Source: Strigops habroptila
Taxonomy: Eukaryota > Chordata > Aves > Psittaciformes > Psittacidae
Length of the DNA: 64,000 nucleotides
Assembly (NCBI RefSeq): GCF_004027225.2
Contig: NC_046358.1
Location: 64,747,028-64,811,027, forward strand
Reading direction: 5' to 3'
This document shows, piece by piece, positions 25,446 through 38,944 of the stretch. The translations under genes were made by a program, and so were the position numbers. A model generated the notes under the pieces. That model saw nothing but the letters and a program-made list of their open reading frames with translations. It did no database searches and was not told the DNA's origin. Numbering within the stretch: the stretch's first letter is position 1; each line of letters begins with the position of its first letter.

Positions 25446-26000
25446 AATCATAGGATCGCAGACTGGTTTGGGTTGGAAGGGACCGTAAAGCTCATGCAGT
25501 TCCAAGCCCCTGCCATGGGCAGGGACACCTTCCACTAGACCAGGTTGCTCCAAGCCCCGTCCAACCTGGCCTTGAACACTGCCAGGAATGGGGCAGCCAC
25601 AGCGTCTCTGGGCAACCTGTGCCAGCACCTCAGAACCCTCCCAGGGAAGAACTTCTTCCTAAGATCTCATCTCAATCTCCCCTCTGTCAGGTTAAAGCCA
25701 TTCCCCCTTGTCCTGTTCCTACAGGCCTTTGTCCAAAGCCCCTCTCCAGCTTTCCTATAGCCCCTTTGGGCACTGGGAGCTGCTCTAAGCTCTCCCCGGA
25801 GCCTTTTCTTCTCCAGGCTGAACAAGCCCAGCTCTCTCAGCCTGGCTCCAGAGCAGAGCTGCTCCAGCCCTCGCAGCATTTCCGTGGCCTCCTCTGTACT
25901 CACTCCAACAGTTCCACATCCCTCTTGTGTTGTTACGCCAGAGCTGGATGCAGGACTGCAGGGGGAACTCCCCAGAGTGCAGCAGAGGGGGAGAATCCCC
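25446..26000 (-). mobile_element. CR1 LINE 3' fragment, longest in window (about 555 bp)
   Basis: It starts AATCATAGGATCGCAGACTG and continues through GGTTGGAAGGGACC, ACCAGGTTGCTCCAAGCCCC, GGGCAACCTGTGCCAGCACC, GGGAAGAACTTCTTCCTAAG and CCTCTCCAGCTTTCCTATAG. This is the antisense of the CR1 3'UTR and the end of its reverse-transcriptase ORF. The minus-strand frame at 25667-26008 reads CR1-derived sequence with no intact enzyme domain. The plus-strand frame at 25619-26164 is antisense to the repeat. Confidence 0.92.
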
Positions 26001-29000
26001 TCCCTCAATCATTTGTATATATTTTGCAGTTCTGCTCCACTGCTATATTTCAACAGGAAAATTTAAAGGCTTCTCTTATGGATGCCAATGAGTTTCCTTC
26101 AATCAAGCCCAAGCATGGGAAGACCCACAGATTCTCAAAGTTCCTCTTTGCTCTACAAATGTGAAGCCATTGAAAGTACAGTCAGACTGGAGACCCTGCA
26201 AAAGTCAGAACTGGTCTGTAAGGGTACAACCAGTAAAATGAGGACTGTTTGTAGCAGCCAGGGTTCCCAGGACATACAGCCAGGCCACTCTTCCTTGTCC
26301 CAAGCCATTCAAGCCCAAGCCTTCAAAGCTGTATAGCTTGTTTTAATGCCCACTGATTTCGCCTGCAATTAGCTGGCTTACTAAATACTCTAGAGATGAG
26401 CCTTAATCTCCTGGTGGTTCAGTGATTAAGCTAGAAAGTGTGGATCAGGTCTAATCAGAAGGTGTAAGGAAAACCACTTAATATACATAAGGCATAGATA
26501 TTGTATTCAAGAATAAATAGTGTAAGCAACAAAGAGCATCAGGATGTAGTGCTCAGAAGAGAAAAAACAGAAAAACCCAAAAAAGAAGATGCAGATTCAC
26601 TTGTGAGATGTTTTAGTTCTTATTAAGCACTATATAAATTAGTTTAGGAAGGCTGATAATTGCTGTAAACTTACAGAGTGCCAAAAAAAGGAGGAGACAA
26701 AGAATCGGTAACATTTTCAGAACCAGACAAAAACCACTCTCCATCTGTCTTGTGACATGAGAATATATTGAAACTCCTGCCCCCAACTCTTTCTAAAGCA
26801 GTTGCATTTCTCTCTGCACACACAAAGGAAGAAAATAAGCAAACACTGTTCACAAATAAGCACACAGTCCTCCTGTACTATGTGACATTTACCAAGAAAT
26901 AAATGCACATAGAAAACAGGTATGAAAGTGCGTTAATTTATATCCCCCCACAAAATTAATGCATACCAAAGAAAACCTTCATGCAGTTGCTAAAACAGTA
27001 TTACAGCTTCTACGTCTTAAGCCACCACGCAGACATAATTTACATTTTGATTCCACCATGACTTAAAATTTGATAGGCACAGGTAGTTAACTCAAAGAGT
27101 TTCCATTTCCAAATTCCCTTTTGAACATTTCTCCCTGGAAAGTTTGTCATTTCTTAGAGCTTTTACTTCTGCAAATGAGTGAGGAGACATGCAACAGATG
27201 CCTGTGGACAGTAAACTGGATGAAGTCTCTTTGGTCTAGAAGGATGGAAGTGGAATTAGAAAGTGCCTCAATTCTCCCCAGTTTTTTTCAAAAGCAGTTG
27301 ACAAATTTTGTGGGGGGAAATTAGTCTTGCTCCTTGGAAGGCCATAACAAGTTCATGGCTTTACTCAAACTCATTGGGAGGTGAAAGAGAACTTGTAACA
27401 ACTGCTCCCTAGAAAACAAGGATTCCTTCTGATACTGTACTGTTATATTCTGGGAGCTGATGGGTGTTTTTCCTCATGGATGACTAATTAAAACCTGAAT
27501 TAAGTCTACAGAAAGTGACTAGGTAATTCAGTTGGAGGAGGAGCAGATTGCAGAACCAAGAGTCACCAGCAGCAAGAAAGCTACCATAGACATGGAGTGC
27601 CTTGGTGAGCTCTTGGAGGTTCAAGATAACCCTACCTCAGGAAATCTTTCAAAGGAGAGATACAGTCTTTCTACTCTTCTTAAGCATGAGAAGAAAATGG
27701 GTGAGTTTAGAGTGAGCATGTGGATGTCTTCAGTATCACATAGCATCGTCATCAACATGGTAGAATTATTTTCTCCAGGCCTGCCAAAACATATGAAATT
27801 TAATCTCATAATCTGAAGCAATCTGTGAAGAAGCACTGGAGTGTTCATAAAATATATAGGCCAGTTCCCAAACAGTGCATTTTATTGATAAGCAGTGGAA
27901 GTGGGATTTTGTTTCAGGAGCCAAATTCTTCCCCACAAGAGGAAACATTCCTTTCTTACATGTTCTGGCAAAAATCACTATGCGTAACACTGCTGAGAAA
28001 GACGGTAGATTTTGTAGATTCATGAGGACTGAGAACCACTTTGCACTTTTTGTCCCTTCAGCAGTAGCTCTCTCTACGTAAAGTCACCTGTGGTTGGCAG
28101 TGCTTTGTAACACTCATTTAGATTTTGATTTAAAGCTGTCCTCAAAAAACAATTTAAAATGCATTATGAACAACCCCTGAAATACAGTAGTCACTCCCAG
28201 CAACTCCCCAGCACTTCAGCTGAACTATAGCAAAAACAATTTGTCACAGCAACAGCTGAAACAAGATGTGTCAGCAAGATGAATGTCTTGTTCATCCACA
28301 CTGCAATGCTGTTCAGGACTGAAGGGAAAAAAATCAGTCCACTTCCAGCATTAGACAACAAGAAATACTCGTAATTTAACTTCAGTGAGGATGGATAAAT
28401 GTCTGTATCTCATCGGGTTTCTTCAAATACTCCCTGGCTAAATAGGGCATAAACCTCCTGACCCAAGTCAAGTCCATTCATATTCTCAAGACTTTTAATA
28501 ATATTTAGGCAAGCATTCAAAAACCTCTGTTGGGGTGGCTACCTCTAACATACTCAATTAGAGGAATTGGACTCTCCAAAAGACACACTCTGAGTACATT
28601 TTTGTATTTCATATTTATTTTCTTGCAGTTATTAAGCATTATTCTATTTGAATTGCTAAGTACTAGCTCTGCATAGTTTTACAAACTGATCGTGGGTCTC
28701 AATATCCAGATTATATTGTTCTCATCATGTGTAGCCATCTGTTAAGTTAAAATTTCACCCATCATACTAAAATAACTATGGTTCTGTAAAAGCAGAGGGT
28801 GGGACATATCTTTTACTTTATGGAACATAATGTAAACATCTATTTGCCTCCAAGTGTTAGATAAGACCAGGAACAGCTTGGTTTCCACAGCTTTTGGCTC
28901 TGTTCACTCAAAACACATTCACTGAATTCCACAAAAACACATTTTTGGACCTGTACCAAACATCTTGTGGCTAAATGTGAGCAAAAGCAAGTTTTGCTTG

Positions 29001-29959
29001 GTTTTAAGTTTTATTTCGAAACATTTGGCCTGGTTCTGCAAGCCTTGAATTTTCTGTTTTCTCCCCACAACAACTACCCTTTTCTTTTGTATCCTGATAA
29101 TGTATATTCAGCTTCATTATCTTACTCCTTTCCTCAGACCATCTCTATGTTCCTGTCCAGCACAAACCTAAGATTGGCCTACTTTCAACTGAGTTTCAAA
29201 TCATGTGAAATTTGGACTTGACTAATAGAGAAAAATGGATGAGGCATATGTCTAGTTTGAGGGAGAACAGACAAAGCCAGGATGTCCCGTATTACCTTTG
29301 CCATGATTACTAGGAGAAACCACCACAACTTCCTGCCCTTGGGTCTGAGGTGTAGAAGAAATTTATGGTTTGCCTTGGACTAGCAGAGGAGCAGAGAGAG
29401 GCATCTCTTGTTCCAGCTAGATGTTATTACTTTTAGATTAATACAGTAGAATTCTTCTCACCCTCCTTTGTGTTTCCTCTGCCTTTTTCTCCTTTCTTTT
29501 GCTATATAATTTTTCCTTTACAACTCAAATACCCCAAAAAGGAAAAAGTAAATTAATATTGCCTTGGACAAGTGACCCAAGTTTCTATGCTAGTTCTTAG
29601 ACCTAATTCTATCTGTTCATCCCATACAAATATCTGTACAAAGACAAGCTGGCCCTCAAAGTTGGAGAGGACAGGGTTGGAGTGTGCCACCTCAGACTAT
29701 CCCAGTGTTACAGATCTGGGGGAAGCACATCAAGATCAAAAGGCATTTGCTTTAATAATAATAATAATAGTCAAAAAAATCTTCAAAAACAATAAAATTT
29801 TCCTTAAAATTTTGAGCTTTAGAGGTATTCAGGACCTAAAGTTTTCAAAATTCCTCCTCATAATTGTATATACAACATTAAAAATCATCCCCAGTGCATG
29901 TGTCCAAAGTAAAAAAAATAATATAAAATTCCAACTTTTTGCCCTTTCTGACAGAAAGC
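26001..29959. other. Intergenic sequence, no gene recognised
   Basis: AT-rich unique sequence. Overlapping frames at 27.5-28.1 kb on both strands give no domain, and an ATA-rich microsatellite-like patch lies at about 29,755-29,770. Confidence 0.65.
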
Positions 29960-30510
29960 ATTCCATTTTGACCACCTGATGGGCCATTGGGGTTAATTAG
30001 AAAATCCCCATCAAGGGCTCAGAGGCCAATATCAGCTGTCAAAATCCCACATTCCCCTCTTTCACCTCTTTCAAGTGCAAAACAACCTGTGTCTGAAGAT
30101 GTGCCAGAGAATAAAAGGGCACACCACAACCACTGTGGGCTCTGACTTAGACCTATTCATGGCCTCACCACTATGAATACAGCAAAATCTCAAATGAAAG
30201 TTTTAATCTCCCCACTGCATTCAATCCAAAGAGAAAAGGGCTTCCCTTTTAACAATTTCCCCCCTTAAATCTTTTGTGTGGCTGGGCTCCTGAAAGAGCT
30301 GAGGTTTTGCTCAGCCTCAGTGAGGGCCTTTTGCCATAGAAAGAACTGCACCTAACCCCTTTGTGCCCACATAAGAGTAAAGGTCTGCTCGGACCAAAAG
30401 TAATGAATGCAAAAGGCCTTCAGAGGGCCTAAATACAAACTGAACAAGATCAGAGTGAAAAGTGCAGGCATCTGATCTCACCCAACTTGTCTTCCTTTCT
30501 TTCTTCTCTT
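29960..30510. promoter_or_regulatory. Candidate conserved noncoding element
   Basis: It begins GGGCCATTGGGGTTAATTAG, followed by GGCCAATATCAGCTGTCAAA, and has few low-complexity runs. A SOX-like CCATTGG next to TAATTAG, and a CAGCTG E-box beside TGTCA, suggest clustered neural factor sites. I see no exon. Confidence 0.35.
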
Positions 30511-31689
30511 GCTCCAAAAGGTGAACATTAAATATGATGAGCAGGGCAAAAGAAGCATTGAAAAAAGAGAGACCTGATGTAAGAGTGCTGGAAGATGAAG
30601 ACAGAAAAGCCGTGTTACTTCATGTCTTCTGCATCTCTACCTCTCTCCAGATCAGTGATCTCTGTCATACGTACAGGTGCATATACACATACAAGAGTGC
30701 CATTAGAAAGCACAGGACCATTGTGGTCACTAGCAAATGGCAAAGGCAATGATTTTATTAACTGATTTCCAGGCCATGTGCAGACACATTAATGGTGTGG
30801 GTAGGGTGAAAAAAGCCAGAAGAAACTGATTTTGAAAGCATGCCCAAAAGAATATGCATCTTCAGATTTGCTACTCCACCTCTTTGGGTTTGGGGAGGGT
30901 TTTTTGCTATTCCACTGCAAAACACGCTTTTTAACCCCTTTTCCTCAGAGCAGAATGTTTCTTTCCAAGTACCCCCAGCCTCTGAGAGCACCCTGCCTCA
31001 CCTTTTGTGCCCGGTCCCTCTTACCAAAAGGAAGGAGGCATGATTTTATATTCTTATGGGAGAACACACTCTCCCCTCTGGCCAGGACAGACTTCTCCTC
31101 CCTTCAAGTGATTCTTGTTTTGTTTTTATCTCCTTGTGAGCAGTAACACCTACATTGTACGGGGAGAGACAGCGAGCATTCATTCCCCTCAGAAAGCCAT
31201 TCACCTCCAGGCAGCTGGAGAGGCTGAGTGTTCAGCTTGCCCTCTTCACTCTTGGATGACTTTTGTGCAAAGCTCGGGCTTGGAGTCTTTTCCTCTCGTG
31301 GATCCAAGCTATTAATGAGAGATGGAAAAAGGAGAGAAAACGCCTAAGGGGGTTTGTCTCTCCTAGCAGTTTGTTCTTTTGGGTTTTGTTTGTTTGTAAC
31401 TAAATTACTCTAGCTGGAAGGATATAAAAGTACCCATCTTCCTGGGGAAGGACAAAAGGAAGTGATGTTTAATCAATTAATACATCCTTGGCCTTTCTTG
31501 TTTATATGAGAGGGAAACTAAGGGTTTGGAAATAGCACCTCCTATTCACCCTGCAGTAACTGGAACTGTAGCTAACAGAGAGATCGCTAGCCAAGCAAGA
31601 CTTTACGAGTAGTTTAATTTGCTACTGCCCTGCTTAGGACATTGGCTTACCTCTTTTCAGAGGATGTTTTTGCAGAGCAGAGTTCAAAA

Positions 31690-32150
31690 GGTCCTAATCG
31701 GCATTTAACAAAATTTTTGCCCTGCCATTTGTGCCTTACTGGCCAGGATCAAATTCCAAGGCAGCAGGATGGCCCTTTACACATTCAAAAAAAAAAGAGG
31801 GAAAAATGAAAAATAAAGAAGATTAATTAACCCCCTTTATAGCATCACCCATCTTCCTGTCTCTTCTCCCCTTTATTTGCTGTTAAGACAAAGCCATTAG
31901 ATTTTGAATTGCATTTTATCATCATGCTTTCTTTATAATAGATATGAGGGAAGGAAAGAAAGAGGAGTCTCGAGGCCTCAGTTAAATAATGGTTCACTGT
32001 GTCAGGTGCTGTATGAATATATGGCAAGTGGGAGATCTTAAAAGATGAGTTAATTGCACGTGGGAGCCTGGACTCCCCACAAGTGTTAAAGGAAAAGCCA
32101 TGAAGCCACTGGAAGTGCAAATCAATTGACTTGTGCTTGGCAATGAACTA
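31690..32150. promoter_or_regulatory. Candidate conserved noncoding element
   Basis: The stretch includes GATTAATTAACCCCC, TTTGAATTGCATTTTATCAT, GAGTTAATTGCACGTGGGAG (homeodomain core beside a CACGTG E-box) and AAATCAATTGACTTG. It is repeat-free and varied in composition. Enhancer function is inferred only. Confidence 0.35.
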
Positions 32151-32546
32151 TACTAAACAGGCAAACAGAAGGATTTTAAGCCAGGGAGGTAAGTGTATTC
32201 TGGCAAATAGTATGGTTTTCAGCTTATAATGAAACAGGTCACTCTCCAGGTGAGTGGTACCTACCTCCGGGTGAAAGGTAGGTTTCTTCCTCCTGCAGTT
32301 ATTCCTCTTGACTCTGAGCCATTCCTCCCTTTGCCTGAGCCACACTTACTGGTTGAATATCCTGCAACCATAACAAAACAACTGTTTTTAAGTTTACCCT
32401 GGGAATTGTAGCTCTAATGAGTGGGACTTGAAGTGGTACAAGCCAGTGCAGGATTAGCCTCATGCATTTTAGTCCCATGAAATTTTAGTCCTCACTCTTG
32501 CAAGTACCAATTAATTTCAGTGCAATACTCACTGAGAAAGCATTTA

Positions 32547-32616
32547 TAGAATCATAGAATGGTTAGGGTGGGAAAGGACCTAAGATTATCCAGTTCCAAA
32601 CCCCCTGCCATGCACT
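32547..32616 (-). mobile_element. CR1 LINE 3' tail
   Basis: AGAATCATAGAATGGTTAGG and then GGGAAAGGACCTAAGATTATCCAGTTCCAAACCCCCTGCCATG-type sequence is the antisense CR1 3' end. Confidence 0.85.
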
Positions 32617-35600
32617 GTTTTTTCACTGGAGGAACTAGTGTGTGGGATCTATTAAAACTGGTTTATGTATACTACTGAATGGGGACCCTCGATCATTTCT
32701 GTTTGATCATTTGCGGTTGCTCAAGGTTGTTCTCTCCCCTACCCTTCTACAGTGTATTTTCTTACAATGTCCTTGTCAATCATGGCCAAAATGGGACTAC
32801 TTTGACAGCATCTAAAGCCCACAGTTGAGTGCCACATAGCCTACAGCACCTCTGATGTGCTCTTTGCGTAGCAGAGTAGACAGTGATATTAAGACGTGCA
32901 GTGAGGGTGCAGAAGCAGCATATGCACCGCCTTTACCCTGATGGTCAAGACCAGTGGCTGACAGAAGTGGTGGACAGAATACCCCAAGTATGGTGGCATG
33001 TCTTGAGCCTGTGTAGGTCAAAGAGTGACCCATAAGGAGAAAGTTTCTTTTGCTTCCTCTTTCTTCATAGCTCATTTATAAGAACCAAGCATAAAGTTTC
33101 TCTATTCAGTTTGGAGGTACCACTTCAGCTTCTCTTTCCATCCAATCTCTTTTCTAGATTCTGAATTTATCAGACACCGTTAAAAATCAACATTTACCTT
33201 TAACAGCTGATATAACTAGTCCGAGGCACAAGTTGTGTGTTGTGATCCCGTTTATTTTCATTTGCTGTCCTATATCAGCAAGTCTCTAATTATGTAACAT
33301 GGATTCATTAACCTGAATACAAAAAATATCCTCTGATGCCAGTGTTTATTCACAAGGGGGTTTTAGGTCTTAGTTTGACAATGAAGTTTTTAATTAATGG
33401 ATTTGGGAATTTTGATGGAAACACAGTTGTAATGGGTCACTACAGCTAAGTCAAAACCTGGAGATGAATACCCTAGGAGGAAAGGTACAGTATCAACAAA
33501 GTAGCCATGATGGCTAAAATTACAACTCACCTGGCCCTATGGTAAGGTTTTAACAAATCTCTTACATTAAAAACAAACCTTTCATCCTGCCAAGAAAAAA
33601 ACCTCACAGGATATCTCTACATGAACACTTTTACCTGATTTCAATAGATGAATTGAATCTCAGTGAAAGTCACACCCCCATAAAATTTTATTACAGATTT
33701 TGCCCAATTACTTTTGGCCCACTGAAAACTTAAATTAGCCAACTGATGATACAAAGATTAGATTCAGTAGTACTATTCTAAATATTGCTCCTGTAAGTTC
33801 TTTTTTCCATAGCTTTTGAGCATCTGTCAGCAGAGGAGTGGGGTCTTATGTGAGGTCAAACCCAGAAAATTTCAGCAGTTTGTGTCTAAAAGGCAACAGA
33901 GAGGACACAGAGACCTGAGGAGATGATCCCGTGTGGCATCAAATTCAGGTATCTGTGTGAATTTCTGGTAGCACAAGAAGGTACACACACTCTTCCGTGT
34001 AAGGAGAGCAGCCCAGCTCCACAATGCAACAGAAAAACAGGGCAGGCCCTCAGAGAAGGGAACTGCAGGTCTCTTTCCCCAAATACCCCTGGAGCTTCCT
34101 ATTGCCAGCCAGCTCACAAGCCACGAGGATACCATACAGTTTATGCATATATCATATCTTCATGCATATCATGCTTGTGAGCATGAAGACTGCTGGAGAA
34201 AAAAAAACAAGTACCTGCTCAGTTGCACCAGTGCAAAGCTCTGATGTGCTACAAAGATTCAAATAGAGCTGCACCTATAGCATTTTCTTGAAAATAGATT
34301 AAAATTACTGCCAACACGTGTTTACCAGGACAATAACACAGAATGTGCTAGCAACACAAGTATGCTACTTGTCACAAAGGACAGCATGGAAGATACCTAG
34401 ATGGTAATGAGCATGGAGGATCTTGTGTCAGCGAAATGGGAAAACAACTACAATGGGGTACTGTTCACTGAACAGAAAGGTTTGTACACTGTTTCCTGAA
34501 TTGCTGTATGATCTTCTCTCAGAATTGAGCTTGATCAGTTGCGAAGGCAAGCAGAGAATCGAGAGCACTTTTGACTTTGTCAGAGCTACCTAAGATTCTG
34601 AAATGAGTACCATGGGATAGCTGTCAACCTGCCATAGATGCCGACAAGAAAAGATGGGAAGTATTAGTACTGAGTCTTGATACCATATGGTTCAACTGAG
34701 AAGCCTAGAATCCACCTAGAACTCGATTATCTGTAACTGAGCAAACACTCTCGCAATGTATGGCTATGGCTTTAGATTTGCATTTAGCCACAATTTTAAA
34801 ATCACTTCCAAAACCTCCTCTTTGGAGGTGACAAGTACAACCCTTACATGCTTTTCTAGTTTCTACATCCTTACGTGATGAATGGCACTTCATTATTTTG
34901 TGCACGCAAAATATTTTAGATAAGATCATGCCAGAAGTATGATACAAATTCCTCTGATATGATAAAAAATCCTCTGTCAAATAAAGACGATTTAGTGAAA
35001 AGTTTAAAATTTCTCATGTCAGACATGGTAATAAGTGCAGTACAGAGACAATAAAGACAAATTGAACCACTCCTGATCTGACAGGCAAGTACCAGGGTAT
35101 CTGCCTATTTGCAAAATGTCTCATGTTTCCATGTGAACACTGCTGAGCAAGCTGATGCCCCTCCTCAGGAATGATTTAATTTATATGCCCTCAGAATGAG
35201 GTCATATCAATATCATGCATGATCTCTATCAGCTTTACAGATGCCTTAACCTGAGAACGGTTCAAGCTCTTTGAGAGCTATTCATACTTGGCAGATTGAT
35301 ATAGTAACTGACAATTCACCGCCATCCAAGTGTATCTGAGAACACAAAGCTCACATAAATATTGTTGAGCACATCCCATTGTTGGTTATTTACTTCTGCC
35401 ATTCAAGTTTCTAGAGCTCCGAGAGGAAGACCATTTCTCTCTGTGTCATATATCTGACTTTACCCAGCAGACACGAAAAGCTCCTTGTTTCCTTTTTGCC
35501 AGTAATAAACTGTGCTAGGAATGTCAAACACAGGTTTGTTCAGCCCAGACCAACAACATAAAACATAGAAGAAAGGATGGGCAGGGACCAGAGAAAAAGC

Positions 35601-37814
35601 CTGGCTACAAGATTGGCTTTGCAACTGGCACAGAAAGAGCTTGTAATGGTGTTTCTACAGTCAAAAAGCTCCAGAAGGAAGTACAAAGACCTACCTGACA
35701 CCTTTTCTTCTGCAGTTTCATAAGCTGACCTGCCTGCTTACCCAACCTAAGCCCTTACCAAAGGCAACTGCGAGCAAACAGCTTGTACAGCACACAAATA
35801 GCATTCTCAAGTGGTCTGTACTCATGGCTTTCCAGTTCAGAAATGCCACTTGTCCCCTTTGCTCTGGATTTATTTACACTCACCTTTGCCCTTCTCTCAC
35901 TTTCTCTGACAGCTCTGGGGTAGAAAGACATGAAGAGAAGAATAAAGGATGAACAAAACAGAAGAAGAGTGTGCAAAACTCCTCTCTTTCAAACTTACCC
36001 TGGACCAAATATTTGTGACTGTTGTCCATCTGAAGAAAGTCAGACGCATTCCCCCCTTCTAACTTTGGAGAGGATTATTTCCTTTAATTCCCCATCATGC
36101 ACCTCCCTCGCACCATAATTTCAGCTGAAAAGAGGAATCAAATTAAAAATAGCTATGTTGTTTTGTTCTACCATAAACCCCATTTTTAAAAATTGCCTTT
36201 GTTTTTTTCTCTTGATGAATTTCTTATGGAGTTAGTGAACCAAACTGGCTCGAAGAGGTCAAATGAATGCCAGAACTGTCACAACTGAAACAACAGACTG
36301 TGGCCAAAACAGATAGGAGAGCAACTCTACCTTCCAGCACCCAGCACAGAGCTCAGCCTCTTTGTCTAAGAGCACCCTCTAAGCATCACTTTCAACTTGC
36401 GCAACCTGAACAGATAGGTTTCTTGTAAACACATGAAACAACTTTGAAACAAATCAGCAGTGCTCATCCAACAGTTTGTGAGGTTTTTTTATCCTTATTT
36501 TTGCTGCACGTAATATTATTTCACAAGTTTGACATGACAACAGGGGAAAAAAGAAAAAGCTGTGGTTTTTTCTCTACTGCTATGCCACCCTTAATGCAAT
36601 GTGAGTTACTGGAAGAAAAATCAGTTAATATCTAAACTGCAAACATTATGCAGCAAAGGTACAATGGAGACACAGAAAGATTCAAAGATAAAGCTTGCCT
36701 TTAAGCTGTAAGCATAAGTAATTTTATGTATATTTCTGGTAAAGTATGAAAAAAGAAGTAGATCTGTCTTAAGTGTCAAAAAAACTTCTTGAAATAACTA
36801 CTATGAACACTATAGCCAGACCTGACTCTTATTCCAGAAGGAATAAGAGATGCTCAGTAACGTTAATCAATTTACATCATTTTACTCTGCAGATAAGACC
36901 ATGAAAAGAATCCAGGAGCCTTGGTGTCTTGTACTGGCTTTGGTGCGTTTAGGTATCTCTTCCTTTCAGTGCCTCAAGGTAAATAGAAGTCTTGTATTTG
37001 TCTTAAGTACTCAAGGGTAATTCAAATGGATATGTTGTCCAGGTCAGACAAGCACAGAGACTCCATTTCATTTGCCTTCAACTTCCCTCAGATTAAACAG
37101 TCAGACCTACATCAATCATTGGGTGTAAAAGACATGGAGTAATTGGACTAGAAGCTTGTCAACAGACTGAGGGCTTCTGTTCAGAAAGCGGATGTCTTTG
37201 CTTTTTCTTGGTCTTGTTTATTCTTCATAAATACCAGAGAAAGACAGCAGAGTCACTATTATCTCGTAACAACGTTCTGTTAATCAGGCATGTCATTTGC
37301 TTGTATGGCCCAACCTTCTGCAGATCCCAGACATTCCCCTTCCACAAGAATTAACCACAAAAATACTGCAGTGTAGCTGCTTTATGACCATGGTTAGGAT
37401 CAACTTGTTTTGTGCTTTCAGACACTGATCTAGCAACAGTGAACATACAGACGCTATAGCAGGGCTTGTGTTTTTTTACACAAATAAGAGGTTTTGACCA
37501 CCATCTTTCCTTTTTCAATGGAAGTTTGTCAAGATCTTTTGCCTAATTCCCAACTCAGAAAAAAACAACAGCATTCAAGTAAGGAACACCACACCCTTCC
37601 CAAATTGCTCTAAAAAGCAACCAACAGGATGAAAGCCTGGTCAAAATAATAAAAACATTAGAAGCATGGGATCGATGAGCGAAACTGAGAGAAGAAAAAG
37701 AAACAAACAGAAAAAAGACAAAACAAAGCTCAAAAGTTAGAAGCAGTAACCAAAAAATTTAAGAAATAAATATGAAGTTAAACATTTCAACCAGAGTTCA
37801 TTTGCACACAGACA
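32617..37814. other. Intergenic sequence, no gene recognised
   Basis: Unique AT-rich DNA between two CR1 fragments. Only the short inverted repeat near 34.17 kb stands out. Confidence 0.65.
34157..34189. repeat. Short inverted repeat (9-bp stem)
   Basis: TCTTCATGC at 34157-34165 pairs with GCATGAAGA at 34181-34189 across a 15-base loop. This is too short for a microRNA precursor. Confidence 0.7.
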
Positions 37815-38145
37815 AGAAGGCTCAGAGGGGACCTTATTGCTCTCTACAACTACCTGAAAGGAGGAGGGAGCCAGGAGGAGGCTGGTGTCTTCTCCCAAGT
37901 AATAGGACAAGAAGAAACGGCCTCAAGCTGCAGCAGGGGAGGTTTAAACTGGGGAATAGGAACAATTTCTTCCCCAAAAGGGTGGTCAGGCATTGGAACA
38001 GGCTGCCCAGAGCAGCGGTGGAGTCACCATCCCTGGAAGTGTTCAAAAACCATGTAGACGAGGCCCTTAGTGACATGGTTTCGTGGTAGCCTTGGCAGTG
38101 CTGGGGAATGGTTGGACTTGATGATCTTAAAGGTTGATTCTATGG
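37815..38145 (+). mobile_element. CR1 LINE 3' fragment (about 330 bp)
   Basis: It includes the typical CR1 strings AGGGGACCTTATTGCTCTCT, ACAACTACCTGAAAGGAGG, GGCATTGGAACAGGCTGCCC and GGTTGGACTTGATGATCTTA in sense orientation. A 105-residue plus-strand frame here (37772-38089) is C-terminal CR1 ORF2 debris, not a host gene. Confidence 0.92.
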
Positions 38146-38904
38146 TGCTAAAACTACTCGGGCCTGTTTCCTCAGGTTAACTTTCTGCTAGGATGCTGAG
38201 AGAGGCTGGCATGGAATCTGTTAAGCACCAGAGCTGACACAGCGGACTCATGGACTTATGCAGCCAGGAACAAGGGGATGAGGCAGAAGGAACTGAACCT
38301 TCTCCATCCAGCAACAGCCAACTGTCAAACTGGCTGAGGAGCCCTGATGGGAAATGTTCCTGCAAGTCAGTGCAATACCACTGGCATCAAGGAAGCCTCA
38401 GCACAAGATCTGGGCTGAGCTGTGCATGCCCGAGACATCCACAAATACCAAAGTTCAGGTGCAGCAGGCAACACTCCTACAAAATCCCATTTCCCATGCA
38501 TGAACACACTCATAGACCATCTACAAATCACAATATCCCAGCCTAGAACATGTACAGCTTTTACAACATCATTTGCTTTAGCACAACTATAACCTGCAAC
38601 ATCAATTTGATTCTTCCCAAATAGCTGGATTCAAAGGTCTCATGGGGAATAGCCGTTGTGAGCTTTCTCAGCCCTTAGCTGAAAAGGCTATCTTATCCCC
38701 AGTGTCTGTGCTTGGAGTCTTTAGGTATTGGCAGAAGCAAACAAGTTCGGAGTGAAAAGTTTGGTAGTCTGCAGTAGAGGCATGTTCACTACAAAACCCC
38801 AACATCTTCAAACTTAATGGATACTTTAAAACTCAAGTAAGTCAAGAAACAGCCCAACTTTTCTGCAAATACTCAACTAACTGTAGAGAATATGGACCTA
38901 GAGG

Positions 38905-38944
38905 TTTGGGGCTTTGAGCAACCTGGTCTAGTGGAAGGTGTCCC
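38905..38944 (+). mobile_element. Short CR1 fragment
   Basis: GGGCTTTGAGCAACCTGGTC and TAGTGGAAGGTGTCCC match an internal part of the CR1 3' region. Only about 40 bases remain. Confidence 0.7.

Noticed and set aside
25619-26164. 181-codon plus-strand open frame
   Set aside because: Most of it is antisense to a CR1 LINE fragment (25446-26000). GC-rich CR1 3' sequence often leaves such frames open.
34157-34189. Hairpin as a microRNA precursor
   Set aside because: The stem is only 9 pairs, far below the roughly 30 pairs of a pre-miRNA.
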